Assembly: GCA_025963345.1 (NCBI GenBank)
Contig: JAOPUS010000380.1
Coordinates: forward strand, 1-17,407
DNA from: Blastococcus sp.
GTDB taxonomy: Bacteria; Actinomycetota; Actinomycetes; Mycobacteriales; Geodermatophilaceae
Reading direction: 5' to 3'
DNA: 17,407 bases
The notes under the pieces are model-generated. The model saw only the letters and a list, made by a program, of their open reading frames with translations, was not told the origin of the DNA and searched no databases. A program made the translations under genes and the position numbers. This document shows positions 6,271 to 13,292 of the stretch, piece by piece; position 1 is the stretch's first letter; every line of letters starts with the position of its first letter.

Positions 6271-7245
6271 TCATCCCAGGTGGGAGGCGACCTCGTCGGC
6301 GGCGTCGGCACCGAAGGCATCGGCGAACCGGGCGAGGAAGCTCTCCTTGGGCAGGTCGTACTCCTGCGTGCCGATCACCTCGACCGCAGCGGTGGCGACG
6401 GCGGACCCGAGCTGGGTGGCCCGCTCGAGGCTCAGCCCCCACATGCGCCCGGCGATGAACCCGGCCCGCAGGGCGTCGCCGCCACCGGTGGGCTCGACCG
6501 GCTTGGTCTCCGGGACGGCGATGACCGATATGGCCTCGGCATCGGCCTGGCGGACCAGGATGCCTTCGGCCGCCCGGGTGGTGACCCAGGTGCCGACGCG
6601 GGAGAGCACCTCGTCGACGTCCCAGCCGGTCTTCTGCTGGAGCAGGTGCGACTCGTACTCGTTGGTGAAGAGCAGGTCGGCGCCGTCCACCAGCCCACGG
6701 ATCATCTCGCCGTCGGCCCAGGCCAGCTGCTGGCTCGGGTCTGCCGCGAACCGGTAGCCACGCTGCCGGCACTCATCGGTGTGCCGCACCATCGCCGTCG
6801 GGTCGTTGGGGCCGATCACCACGAGGTCGAGGCCGCCGACCCGGGCCTCCACGGGGCCGAGCTCGATGCTGCCGGCCTCGGACATCGCGCCCGAGTAGAA
6901 CGAGGCGATCTGGTTGTTGGCCGCATCCGTCGTGCAGACGAACCGCGCCGTGTGCTTGAGCTCCGACCAGTGCACGCTCTGGGTGTCCACGCCGTGCCGG
7001 GTCAGCCACGCCTCGTACTCGGCGAAGTCGTTACCCACCGCGCCGACGAGAACCGGCTGCAGGCCCAGCAGGCCCAGCCCGTAGGCCATGTTCGCGCCCG
7101 CTCCGCCCCGGTGCTGCACGAGGTCGTCGACGAGGAAGGAGAGCGAGACGTTCTCCATCTGCCCCTCGACGAACTGCTCGGTGAACTTCCCCGGAAAGGT
7201 CATCAGGTGGTCGGTGGCGATGGAGCCGGTGATGGCAACGGGCAC
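6271..7245 (-). CDS. adoK: Adenosine kinase, PfkB (ribokinase) family
   Basis: A 324-residue PfkB-family kinase, the same length as the Mycobacterium tuberculosis adenosine kinase Rv2202c as I recall it and very similar in sequence. It phosphorylates adenosine to AMP with ATP in purine salvage. The N-terminal VAITGSIATDHLM (3-15) and SLSFLVDDLVQHRGGAGANM (34-53) are the first PfkB signature and substrate-binding region. The anion-hole and catalytic-base motif is PTGGGDALRAGF (252-263), with Asp257 in the position of the mycobacterial catalytic Asp. The AADPSQQLA and LLFTNEYE blocks are also conserved. I chose GTG 7245 over the upstream ATG because the conserved sequence begins directly there and GGGAG lies about 8 nt upstream. 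It is transcribed alone or after the phosphatidyltransferase gene, 141 bp upstream. A candidate promoter is at 7324-7354. Confidence 0.9.
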   Translation of the reverse strand: MPVAITGSIATDHLMTFPGKFTEQFVEGQMENVSLSFLVDDLVQHRGGAGANMAYGLGLLGLQPVLVGAVGNDFAEYEAWLTRHGVDTQSVHWSELKHTARFVCTTDAANNQIASFYSGAMSEAGSIELGPVEARVGGLDLVVIGPNDPTAMVRHTDECRQRGYRFAADPSQQLAWADGEMIRGLVDGADLLFTNEYESHLLQQKTGWDVDEVLSRVGTWVTTRAAEGILVRQADAEAISVIAVPETKPVEPTGGGDALRAGFIAGRMWGLSLERATQLGSAVATAAVEVIGTQEYDLPKESFLARFADAFGADAADEVASHLG

Positions 7246-7293
7246 GGAACGCTCCCTCGAGGCTGGATCGGCGGAAGGGCCGCGCGACGTCGA

Positions 7294-7317
7294 GTGCCCT
7301 GCTGCGGAGCAGCGCAC
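7294..7317 (-). other. Inverted repeat at the predicted 5' end of the adoK transcript
   Basis: The stem is GTGC plus CTGCT pairing with AGCAG plus GCAC, 9 bp with one C-C mismatch and a GCGG loop. If transcription starts about 7 nt after the -10 element at 7329-7324, this hairpin is the first structure of the mRNA. It may stabilise the leader or bind a regulator; no family of element is recognised. Confidence 0.3.
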
Positions 7318-7323
7318 GGGAAC

Positions 7324-7354
7324 ACCTTAAGAGCCGCTCCGGCGGTCGGCCCAA
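7324..7354 (-). promoter_or_regulatory. Candidate promoter for adoK
   Basis: On the minus strand, TAAGGT (7329-7324) fits the actinobacterial TAnnnT -10 pattern. TTGGGC (7354-7349) is a partial -35 with a long 19-nt spacer. This would give a leader of about 70 nt before GTG 7245. Confidence 0.3.
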
Positions 7355-7386
7355 CGCGCAGGTCGACCCAGCGGTTCCGGTTTCCC

Positions 7387-8040
7387 TCAGTCGGCCAGCA
7401 TCCGGCGCAGCGAGACGCCCAGTTGGACGACGCCCACTGCTCCGAGGACGGCCCCGGCGGCCGTCCCCGCGGTCACCACGAGGTCGGCCCCGTCGAGCCC
7501 GGACACCACGCCGGCGCCCACCAGCGTGAGCCCGGTCATGATCACCCGCGTCGGGCGCTCCCAGACCGACAGCGCCCCGGTCTCGCGCACCCCCGCCTGA
7601 CCCGCCCGCGCCCGCAGGTAGTCGGGCAGCCAGCACAGCGCCCCGAAGACGACGGCGAGCCAGCCGGGGGCCCCGGCCGCCCACAGTGCGCCGGCGTAGG
7701 CCGCCTCGGTCAGCCGGTCGACGACGGAGTCGAGGACGAACCCGCGCCGCGAGGCCCGGCCGGTCCCGATGGCGAGCGCGCCGTCGAGGGAGTCCAGCAG
7801 GCCGGAGAGCCCGACGAGAACGCCGGCGGCCAGGAGCCAGCGCCCTCCGGCGGCGGCCGGGGCGACCGCGGCGGACGCCACCAGGAGGCCGAGCGCCGTC
7901 GCGGCCACCGGCGGCAGACCGGCCAGTGGGCGCGCCAGCGCGTAGGCCAGCGACAGCCAGCCGCGCACCAGCGGGCTCTCCGTACCGGCCCCGCCGTGCC
8001 AGCGGGACCAGGCCGCCAGGTAGTCCTCCCGGCTCAGCAC
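7387..8040 (-). CDS. CDP-alcohol phosphatidyltransferase family membrane protein
   Basis: A 217-residue membrane protein with about five or six hydrophobic helices and the CDP-alcohol phosphatidyltransferase signature. Asp83, Asp86, Gly87, Gly100, Asp104 and Asp108 reproduce DxxDGxxAx(9)GxxxDxxxD. These Asp residues bind the two metal ions and the CDP-alcohol. The Arg that normally follows the Ala of the motif is Ile91 here. The family transfers a phosphatidyl-type group from a CDP-activated lipid or alcohol, for example in phospholipid or inositol-phosphate lipid synthesis; the acceptor cannot be told from sequence. The start is GTG 8040, preceded by GGGAGAGG. The open frame continues upstream to 8235 but runs across the divergent lipase start and is low-complexity. 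It lies head to head with the lipase (68 bp between starts) and upstream of adoK on the same strand. Confidence 0.82.
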   Translation of the reverse strand: MLSREDYLAAWSRWHGGAGTESPLVRGWLSLAYALARPLAGLPPVAATALGLLVASAAVAPAAAGGRWLLAAGVLVGLSGLLDSLDGALAIGTGRASRRGFVLDSVVDRLTEAAYAGALWAAGAPGWLAVVFGALCWLPDYLRARAGQAGVRETGALSVWERPTRVIMTGLTLVGAGVVSGLDGADLVVTAGTAAGAVLGAVGVVQLGVSLRRMLAD

Positions 8041-8108
8041 GGCGCCTCTCCCATCCCCGGATCCCACAGGACAGTGGCGCACGGGACGACAGCAGGGACA
8101 GTAAGGGA

Positions 8109-8915
8109 GTGTTCGCCGGACTCTCCCCCGCACGCCGACGCGTCGTCCTGGCCTTCGTGGCGCTGGTCGTCGTGGCTGCCGGCGTCCTCGTCGCGGTGGT
8201 CGTGTCGCAGTCGTCGTCGGCACCGGCGGCCGCACCGGTCGCCCAGGAGCGTCCGGGACCGGTGCTGCTGGTTCCCGGCTACGGCGGCGGGACGGGCGCG
8301 GTCCAGGCGCTGGCCGACCAGCTCACCGCCGCCGGGCGCGACGCCACCGTCGTCGGACTCCCGGGCAACGGCACGGGCGACCTCAACGCCTCTGCCGAGG
8401 CCCTGGGCCAGGCGGTCGACGCCGCGCTGGCCCGGACCGGCGAGGAGAGCGTCGACGTCGTCGGTTACTCGGCCGGCGGCCTCGTCGCGAGGCTCTGGGT
8501 GGCCGACGGGAACGCCGACGTCGTCCGTCGGGTGGTCACGCTCGGCTCGCCGCACCACGGCACGTCCCTGGCCGACCTGGCCGGCGACCTGGCCCCCGGC
8601 CAGTGCCCGCTCGGCTGCCAGCAGATGGCGAGCGGCAGCGCCCTCCTCGCCGGCCTCAACCGCGGGGACGAGACCCCCGAGGGCCCGACCTGGATCTCGA
8701 TCTGGACGACGCAGGACCAGACCGTCACGCCGCCGGACTCGGCCCGGCTGGACGGCGCGCTGAACCTGACCGTGCAGTCGGTGTGCGCCGACGCTCAGGT
8801 GGGGCACGGCGACCTGCCGCGCAACCCGCTCGTGCAGCAGATGGTCCTGGCCGAGCTCGGGGCCGGGGACCCGGTGGAGCTCGGCCCGGACGACTGCGCC
8901 GGCCTCAGCGGATGA
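8109..8915 (+). CDS. Membrane-anchored or secreted alpha/beta-hydrolase lipase/esterase
   Basis: A 268-residue alpha/beta hydrolase of the triacylglycerol lipase/esterase type. A basic N-terminus (RRR at 9-11) and hydrophobic segment 12-32 form a signal anchor or uncleaved signal peptide; an Ala/Ser/Pro linker follows to about 48. The oxyanion-hole loop is LVPGYGGG (54-61), the nucleophile elbow GYSAGG places Ser121, and TLGSPHHGTS (144-153) is typical of this lipase group. Asp203 (TQDQTV) and His233 (VGHGDL) complete a plausible triad. Four cysteines (166, 170, 226, 263) lie in the exported part and could form two disulfides. It would therefore act outside the membrane on esters or lipids. 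GTG 8109 is the only in-frame start before the anchor; the purine run AAGGGAG touches it, so translation may be leaderless. Divergent from the phosphatidyltransferase gene. Confidence 0.85.
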   Translation: MFAGLSPARRRVVLAFVALVVVAAGVLVAVVVSQSSSAPAAAPVAQERPGPVLLVPGYGGGTGAVQALADQLTAAGRDATVVGLPGNGTGDLNASAEALGQAVDAALARTGEESVDVVGYSAGGLVARLWVADGNADVVRRVVTLGSPHHGTSLADLAGDLAPGQCPLGCQQMASGSALLAGLNRGDETPEGPTWISIWTTQDQTVTPPDSARLDGALNLTVQSVCADAQVGHGDLPRNPLVQQMVLAELGAGDPVELGPDDCAGLSG

Positions 8916-8954
8916 GCCCGTAGCGTCCGGACGGACTCGAGGAAGGTCGTCGGA

Positions 8955-9725
8955 GTGGACACGCATGCGGTCACCGTGGAGCGCGACGGGCCGGTGACAA
9001 CGGTCCGGTTGTCACGGCCGCACGCGCGCAACGCCGTCGACGGCGTCACCGCGACGGCGCTCGCCGACGCCTTCCGGGCCTTCGACGCCGACCCGGACGC
9101 AGCGGTCGCCGTTCTCCACGGCGAGGGCGGCACCTTCTGTGCCGGCGCCGACCTCCGGGCCGTCGGGACGCCGGCCGGCAACCGCACCGAGCCTGACGGG
9201 GACGGGCCGATGGGCCCCACCCGGATGCGGCTGCGCAAGCCGGTCATCGCCGCGATCGCCGGGCACGCCGTGGCCGGGGGCCTGGAGCTGGCGCTCTGGT
9301 GCGACCTGCGGGTCGCCGACGAGACCGCCGTCCTCGGCGTCTACTGCCGCCGCTGGGGCGTGCCGCTGATCGATGGCGGGACCGTCCGGTTGCCCCGCCT
9401 GATCGGCACCAGCCGCGCCCTGGACCTCGTGCTCACCGGCCGATCGGTCGATGCCCCGGAGGCGCTGCAGATCGGACTCGTGAACCGGGTGGTCGCGCCC
9501 GGCCGCGCGCTGGCCGAGGCTCAGGCGCTGGCGGCACGGATCGCGGCGTTCCCGCAGACCTGCCTGCGTGAGGACCGGGCGTCACTGCTCGAGCAGGACG
9601 GCCTGGACGAGGCGGCGGCACTGGCGAACGAGTTCGCCCACGGCATGGCCGCACTGGCCGTCGACGCGCTGCCAGGTGCCGCCCGGTTCGCGGCCGGAGA
9701 GGGCCGGCACGGTCGGGGGGTCTGA
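8955..9725 (+). CDS. Enoyl-CoA hydratase/isomerase (crotonase) family protein
   Basis: A 256-residue single-domain crotonase. The oxyanion-hole segments are present: GGTFCAGADLRAVG (58-71) and GHAVAGGLELALWCDLRVA (103-121). The region RRWGVPLIDGGTVRLPRLIG (132-151) and LDLVLTGRSVDAPEALQIGLVNRVV (157-180) follow the fold closely. The two catalytic glutamates of classical enoyl-CoA hydratase are not evident. The first aligns with the CRR stretch (131-133), and the second position is Asp157. This enzyme is therefore probably not a standard hydratase and may be an isomerase, hydrolase or another CoA-thioester enzyme. The start is GTG 8955 with GAGGAAGG about 8 nt upstream. It follows the lipase by 39 bp on the same strand and may be co-transcribed. 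Its stop is only 4 nt from the stop of the convergent ABC permease gene. Confidence 0.85.
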   Translation: MDTHAVTVERDGPVTTVRLSRPHARNAVDGVTATALADAFRAFDADPDAAVAVLHGEGGTFCAGADLRAVGTPAGNRTEPDGDGPMGPTRMRLRKPVIAAIAGHAVAGGLELALWCDLRVADETAVLGVYCRRWGVPLIDGGTVRLPRLIGTSRALDLVLTGRSVDAPEALQIGLVNRVVAPGRALAEAQALAARIAAFPQTCLREDRASLLEQDGLDEAAALANEFAHGMAALAVDALPGAARFAAGEGRHGRGV

Positions 9726-9729
9726 GCTC

Positions 9730-10554
9730 TCAGCTGGTGACGTCCTTGGTGGTGAAGTTGGCCCAGGCCGCGGCCAGCAGGACGCCGACGTAGACGCCCT
9801 GCAGCGCGAGGCCCCGCGTGAGGTCCCGCCATTGGATCGGGTCGCGGAACAGGTCGACGAACGCCAGCCAGTAGCGGGTGGGCAGGTAGGGCGCGATCGG
9901 TGAGGCGGCGTCGAGGGTGAACAGCAGCGACGAGGCGACCAGCACGGCCAGGGCACCCATCGTCGCCCCCAGCGGGGAGTCGGTGAGGGTGGAGAAGAAC
10001 AGCGCGAACGCGGCCACCCCGAGCATCGAGACGGCGACGTAGCCGATCGCCATCATGGTCCGATCGGCGATGTCCTGCGGGGTGAGCGCAGTGCCCGAGA
10101 CCGAGGTGCCGCCGACCGCAGTGCTGCCGAGCGGCTGGGCGTGGAAGAGCGTCGTCCCGACGACGTAGCCGACCAAGGCCACGATCAGCACGGTGACGAG
10201 GACGAAGGCGAGGACGGCGACCAGCTTGGCGACCAGCAGCCGGGTCCGTCCCACCGGGCGGGCGAGCAGGTAGCGCAACGTGCCCGCCTGCGCCTCCCCC
10301 GCGATCGAGTCGCCCGCCACCACCGCCACAGCGATCGGCAGGAACAGCGGCAGCACGATCGCCAGTGCCGCCAGTGGATAGAGCGCGCCGTTGGACAGCA
10401 CGGCCGAGAGGAACGGCGGCCCCTCGCCGGGGCGCGGGGCGAGGTCGGTCAGCAGCAGGAGCACCGCCACCAGGATGGGCAGGGCGTTGAGGACGGCGAT
10501 CGTCGCCCACGTCCGGGGACGGCGGAACATCTTCCGCAGCTCGACGACGATCAC
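9730..10554 (-). CDS. ABC-2 type transporter permease
   Basis: A 274-residue integral membrane protein with about six hydrophobic segments, typical of single-subunit ABC-2 permeases. It opens with the short cytoplasmic VVELRKMFRRPRTW, common in this family. A first helix follows at about 20-37. The amphipathic GEAQAGTLRYLLARPVGRTRLLVAKL segment marks the coupling region that contacts the ATPase. A larger external loop, rich in Gly/Thr/Ser, lies between the third and fourth helices. The GTG start at 10554 overlaps the ATPase stop (GTGA), so the two are made together, presumably as a dimer of each subunit at the membrane. Export substrate is unknown; lipids, lipoproteins, drugs or peptides are all possible. 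It ends 4 nt from the convergent crotonase gene with no room for a separate terminator. Confidence 0.85.
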   Translation of the reverse strand: MIVVELRKMFRRPRTWATIAVLNALPILVAVLLLLTDLAPRPGEGPPFLSAVLSNGALYPLAALAIVLPLFLPIAVAVVAGDSIAGEAQAGTLRYLLARPVGRTRLLVAKLVAVLAFVLVTVLIVALVGYVVGTTLFHAQPLGSTAVGGTSVSGTALTPQDIADRTMMAIGYVAVSMLGVAAFALFFSTLTDSPLGATMGALAVLVASSLLFTLDAASPIAPYLPTRYWLAFVDLFRDPIQWRDLTRGLALQGVYVGVLLAAAWANFTTKDVTS

Positions 10555-11471
10555 GGTCGGGCCTCCACCCGGTCGGGGCTGGTGCCGGCGGCGGCCAGGA
10601 CGACCTCCTCCAGCGTCGGCCGGTCCAGGGCCAGGCCGGTCACCGGGATCCCCGCGCCGACGAGCAGCGCGTTGACCTCGGCGGGGTCGCTGCCGCGGAC
10701 GATCACGCGTTCGCCGTCGATCGAGGCGACCCGGCCGTCGAGCGTGCCGCGCACCCGGTCGGGCGTCGGCGTGTAGACCACCGTCGAGCCGGTGGGCGCG
10801 GTCAGCGTGGCCAGCTCGTCCTGCAGCACCAGGCGTCCGCGGTCGAGCACCCCGACCCGCGAGCACAGCTGCTCGACCTCGGCCAGCAGATGGCTGGACA
10901 GGAAGACCGTCGTCCCGGTGCGGTGCAGTTCCAGCAGCAGTTCCCGGACCTCTGAGATGCCCTGCGGGTCGAGCCCGTTGGTCGGTTCGTCCAGCACCAG
11001 CAGTTCGGGACGGCGCAGCAGCGCGCCGGCCAGCCCGAGCCGCTGCCGCATCCCCAGCGAGTAGGCCTTGACCGGCCGGCGGCCGACCCCGCCCAGCCCC
11101 ACCTGGTCGAGCGCCTCGTCAACCCGCCGGCGCCGCGTCCGCCACGAGCCCCCGCGCCCGGCGGCGTCGAGGAGGGACAGGTTCTCCCGGCCGGACAGGT
11201 GCCCGTAGTGCGCCGGCCCCTCGATCAGCGCGCCGACCCGCGGCAGCACCCGTCGTCCGGCGCGGGGCATCCGTTCGCCGAGCAGGTCGATCTCCCCGCT
11301 GGTGGGCAGTACGAGGCCGAGCAGCATCCGGACGGTCGTGGTCTTGCCCGACCCGTTGGCACCCAGGAAGCCGTAGACGTCGCCGGCCTGCACGTCGAGG
11401 TCGATGCCGTCGACGGCCCGCAGCCGGCCGTACTGCTTGACCAGCCCGCGGGTGCTGATGACCGCACTCAC
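10551..11471 (-). CDS. ABC transporter ATP-binding protein (ABC-2/DrrA type)
   Basis: A 306-residue ATPase. The nucleotide-binding domain shows Walker A GANGSGKTT (37-45), the ABC signature YSLGMRQRL (137-145), Walker B LLVLDE (157-162) followed by the D-loop, and the H-loop His194. The last 90 residues form the C-terminal extension seen in exporters such as DrrA and CcmA-like ATPases, with the usual RPTLEEVVLAAAG end. It powers the permease encoded directly downstream. Its GTG start overlaps the stop of the exported LolA-like protein gene by 4 nt, and its stop overlaps the permease start by 4 nt, giving a three-gene unit with strict coupling. Substrate cannot be inferred from the ATPase alone. 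Confidence 0.93.
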   Translation of the reverse strand: MSAVISTRGLVKQYGRLRAVDGIDLDVQAGDVYGFLGANGSGKTTTVRMLLGLVLPTSGEIDLLGERMPRAGRRVLPRVGALIEGPAHYGHLSGRENLSLLDAAGRGGSWRTRRRRVDEALDQVGLGGVGRRPVKAYSLGMRQRLGLAGALLRRPELLVLDEPTNGLDPQGISEVRELLLELHRTGTTVFLSSHLLAEVEQLCSRVGVLDRGRLVLQDELATLTAPTGSTVVYTPTPDRVRGTLDGRVASIDGERVIVRGSDPAEVNALLVGAGIPVTGLALDRPTLEEVVLAAAGTSPDRVEARP

Positions 11472-12577
11472 GGCCGGCCCACCAGGTCGGGGAGCTGGGC
11501 CGCGGCCGCGGCGATCGCGTCGAGCGTCACGGTGCCGGTCAGCACGTACGGTCCGCGGCCGGGCGGTTCCACGATCATCACCGCGACCGGGCCGGCGGAC
11601 ACCCGCGTGCCCACCTCGTCGACGACCGCGTCCGGGCTCTGGGACAGCGCGTTGCGCAGCCCGTTCGCCAGGCCGGGCGGTACCGGCGCGACGGCCAGCA
11701 GGGTCACCCCGCTGCCGTAGAGCCCGATCCCGGGCGGCACCCCGTCCAGCCGACGGCCAGGCAGCCCCGCCAGCTCGGCCGGGAGCTCGACGGGCCGGAC
11801 CCGCCGGCCCGCCTCGAGCACCACCTCCGCCTCGCGTCCCTCACGGACGGAGGCACCCGGCGGCGGGGTGAAGGCGGTGACCTCCCGCGCCGGGACGGCG
11901 AGGTCGAGGTCGAGGTACCGGGTGTCCAGCGCCGGTCGCGCGGCGCCCTTCTGCACGACCTCGACCTGCAGCGGCAGCCCGGTCCCGGTGTCGATCCAGA
12001 CGTCCACGCGGCTCACCGAGGCGGCCGCGGCGGCCGGGGTCAGGCGCAGGCCCAGGGTGTCCCGGCCGGCCACCCGCCGGGCGCCGAGTCGGGAGAGCTC
12101 GCTGTCGGCGGCCTCCGACAGGAACCGGCGGCCGAGCGCATTGGGCAGCACGTCCGGCGGCGCGGGCAGCTCCAGCGGGTTGGCGGTGGTCCTCGTGGCT
12201 GTCGCCGTCTCGTACTCCCAGGTCCAGGTCGTGCCCGATCCGCGGTGGGTGCCCGTCTCCCCGGCCGGTGTGACGACGTCGACCCGGTTGTCGGCCGGCC
12301 CGCGCCACCACACCCGCATCATGGTGCGAGCGCTGAACAGGTCGGCGACCGAGCTGAGCTGGTCGGTGACCGGCAGCGCCAAGGAGCCGGCGGAGACGGC
12401 GTAGCCGGAGAAGCCGAGGGACTCGCTGGCCAGTGCCCGATCCCGCAGTTCGGTCGCGGGCACGGCAGCGTCGGACGTGGGGAGCGCGCCGATGACGGCG
12501 GGCAGCGCCAGGAGCGCGGCGATCAGGACGCCGACAGCCGCCCAGCGACGGGCCGCTCCGTGCCCTCGTGCCCGCAT
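11468..12577 (-). CDS. Exported LolA/RseB-like lipoprotein-carrier fold protein
   Basis: A 369-residue protein with an Arg-rich N-terminus and hydrophobic segment (about 12-33), a signal peptide or anchor without a lipobox Cys. The exported part resembles actinobacterial proteins annotated as LolA-like or MucB/RseB-like: a beta-rich half-barrel with RVWWRGPADNRVDVVTPAGET, TWTWEYETATATRT, and VSRVDVWIDTGTGLPLQVEVV. The C-terminal part (about 240-369) is less conserved. This fold usually binds lipid or a lipid anchor. It heads an operon with an ABC ATPase and permease, so it may present a lipid or lipoprotein to the transporter or sense envelope state; this is inference. I chose ATG 12577, since upstream codons run into noncoding sequence. 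The possible -10 TACCGT lies 7 nt before it, suggesting a nearly leaderless mRNA. Confidence 0.7.
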   Translation of the reverse strand: MRARGHGAARRWAAVGVLIAALLALPAVIGALPTSDAAVPATELRDRALASESLGFSGYAVSAGSLALPVTDQLSSVADLFSARTMMRVWWRGPADNRVDVVTPAGETGTHRGSGTTWTWEYETATATRTTANPLELPAPPDVLPNALGRRFLSEAADSELSRLGARRVAGRDTLGLRLTPAAAAASVSRVDVWIDTGTGLPLQVEVVQKGAARPALDTRYLDLDLAVPAREVTAFTPPPGASVREGREAEVVLEAGRRVRPVELPAELAGLPGRRLDGVPPGIGLYGSGVTLLAVAPVPPGLANGLRNALSQSPDAVVDEVGTRVSAGPVAVMIVEPPGRGPYVLTGTVTLDAIAAAAAQLPDLVGRP

Positions 12578-12584
12578 GCCGGCC

Positions 12585-12590
12585 ACGGTA
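12585..12590 (-). promoter_or_regulatory. Possible -10 element for the LolA-like/ABC operon
   Basis: TACCGT on the minus strand matches TAnnnT and ends 7 nt before ATG 12577, the spacing expected for leaderless transcripts common in actinobacteria. No good -35 is visible. Confidence 0.3.
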
Positions 12591-12681
12591 CGACGACTTC
12601 CTGAGGGTGCCGGCGCGTGAGCCCTGGTCAGAGCGACGGGACCGGAGCAGGCTGGCGTCCTCCGACCGGGAGCACGCATCG

Positions 12682-12887
12682 ATGGACAGCGCCGCGTCGT
12701 CCGCGCGGGCCAGGGCTACGAGGGCAAGCAGGCTCTCGCCTACGGCGCGGGGATCTCGGCCGAGTCCGCCGGGTCGCGCGGTCCGTGCCTGCACACGTTG
12801 GTGATCCCGCCCCACGGGCGCGGCAAGGCGCACCTCCACGAGGACCACGAGTCGGCGATCTACGTGATCGAGGGCGCGGGCGCGGAG
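12682..12887 (+). pseudogene. Truncated cupin-domain protein remnant
   Basis: Codons in the frame starting at 12690 read GQGYEGKQALAYGAGISAES, then SRGPCLHTLVIPP, then GRGKAHLHEDHESAIYVIEG. This is the N-terminal half of a single-domain cupin, with the metal-binding HLHEDHE box and strand order intact. The rest of the cupin barrel (second His box and C-terminal strands) is missing. Similarity stops at about 12885, directly at the 3' end of the convergent membrane protein gene (stop at 12888-12890). The ATG GAC at 12682-12687, which looks like the original start, is out of frame with the body by two bases; the body frame itself has no ATG or GTG start before 12798. The frame stays open to 13340, but only as the antisense of the next gene. 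I read this as a decayed gene cut by a deletion or insertion event. It occupies most of the otherwise empty stretch 12578-12887. Confidence 0.75.
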
Positions 12888-13292
12888 CTAACCGAGCGCC
12901 AGGATCAGGCAGGAGGCGGCGAGGAGCGTGACCACGGGCGTCATGACCAGCCGTTCGGGCCGGCTGCGCGACGCCGCGTTCAGCCCGATCCCGAGGACGA
13001 AGTAGCCGGCCAGCACCCAGATCGCGACGCCGGCGACACCGTCCGGGAGGAGGGTGTGGCGGCCGGCCGCCTGCAGGATGAGGACGGCGAAGACCGCGTA
13101 GAGCGCGATCGACACGGCGCTGCCGATCCGCAGGCCGGTCGGCAGCACCTCGTTCTGACCGCCCCACGCGAACCGGCCCAGCGGCAGTTTCGCAATGAGC
13201 AGGCCCTGGAACACGGCGAGGGCGGCCAGCAGCGCCAGCGCGAGGACGGCCGCGGTCATGATCACGACAGGCAGGCTAGCCGGGCTGCTCAC
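12888..13292 (-). CDS. Small four-helix membrane protein of unknown function
   Basis: A 134-residue hydrophobic protein with four predicted membrane helices at about 11-33, 54-76, 85-105 and 115-133. Between helices 1 and 2 is PLGRFAWGGQNEVLPTGLRIGS, and before helix 4 is NAASRSRPERLVMTPV. I have seen these two patterns in many short actinobacterial membrane proteins without an assigned role. The GTG start at 13292 overlaps the stop of the HNH gene (GTGA). ATG 13259 (123 residues) is a reasonable alternative, since the first 11 residues are not typical of the family. The overlap suggests co-transcription with the SOS-controlled HNH gene. At its 3' end it abuts the cupin remnant. No catalytic motif is visible. 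Confidence 0.72.
   Translation of the reverse strand: MSSPASLPVVIMTAAVLALALLAALAVFQGLLIAKLPLGRFAWGGQNEVLPTGLRIGSAVSIALYAVFAVLILQAAGRHTLLPDGVAGVAIWVLAGYFVLGIGLNAASRSRPERLVMTPVVTLLAASCLILALG

Noticed and set aside
6154..8763. 869-codon open frame on the plus strand across adoK and the phosphatidyltransferase
   Set aside because: It is antisense to two clear families, has the Arg/Gly/His-rich composition of a GC-rich shadow, and contains no recognisable domain.
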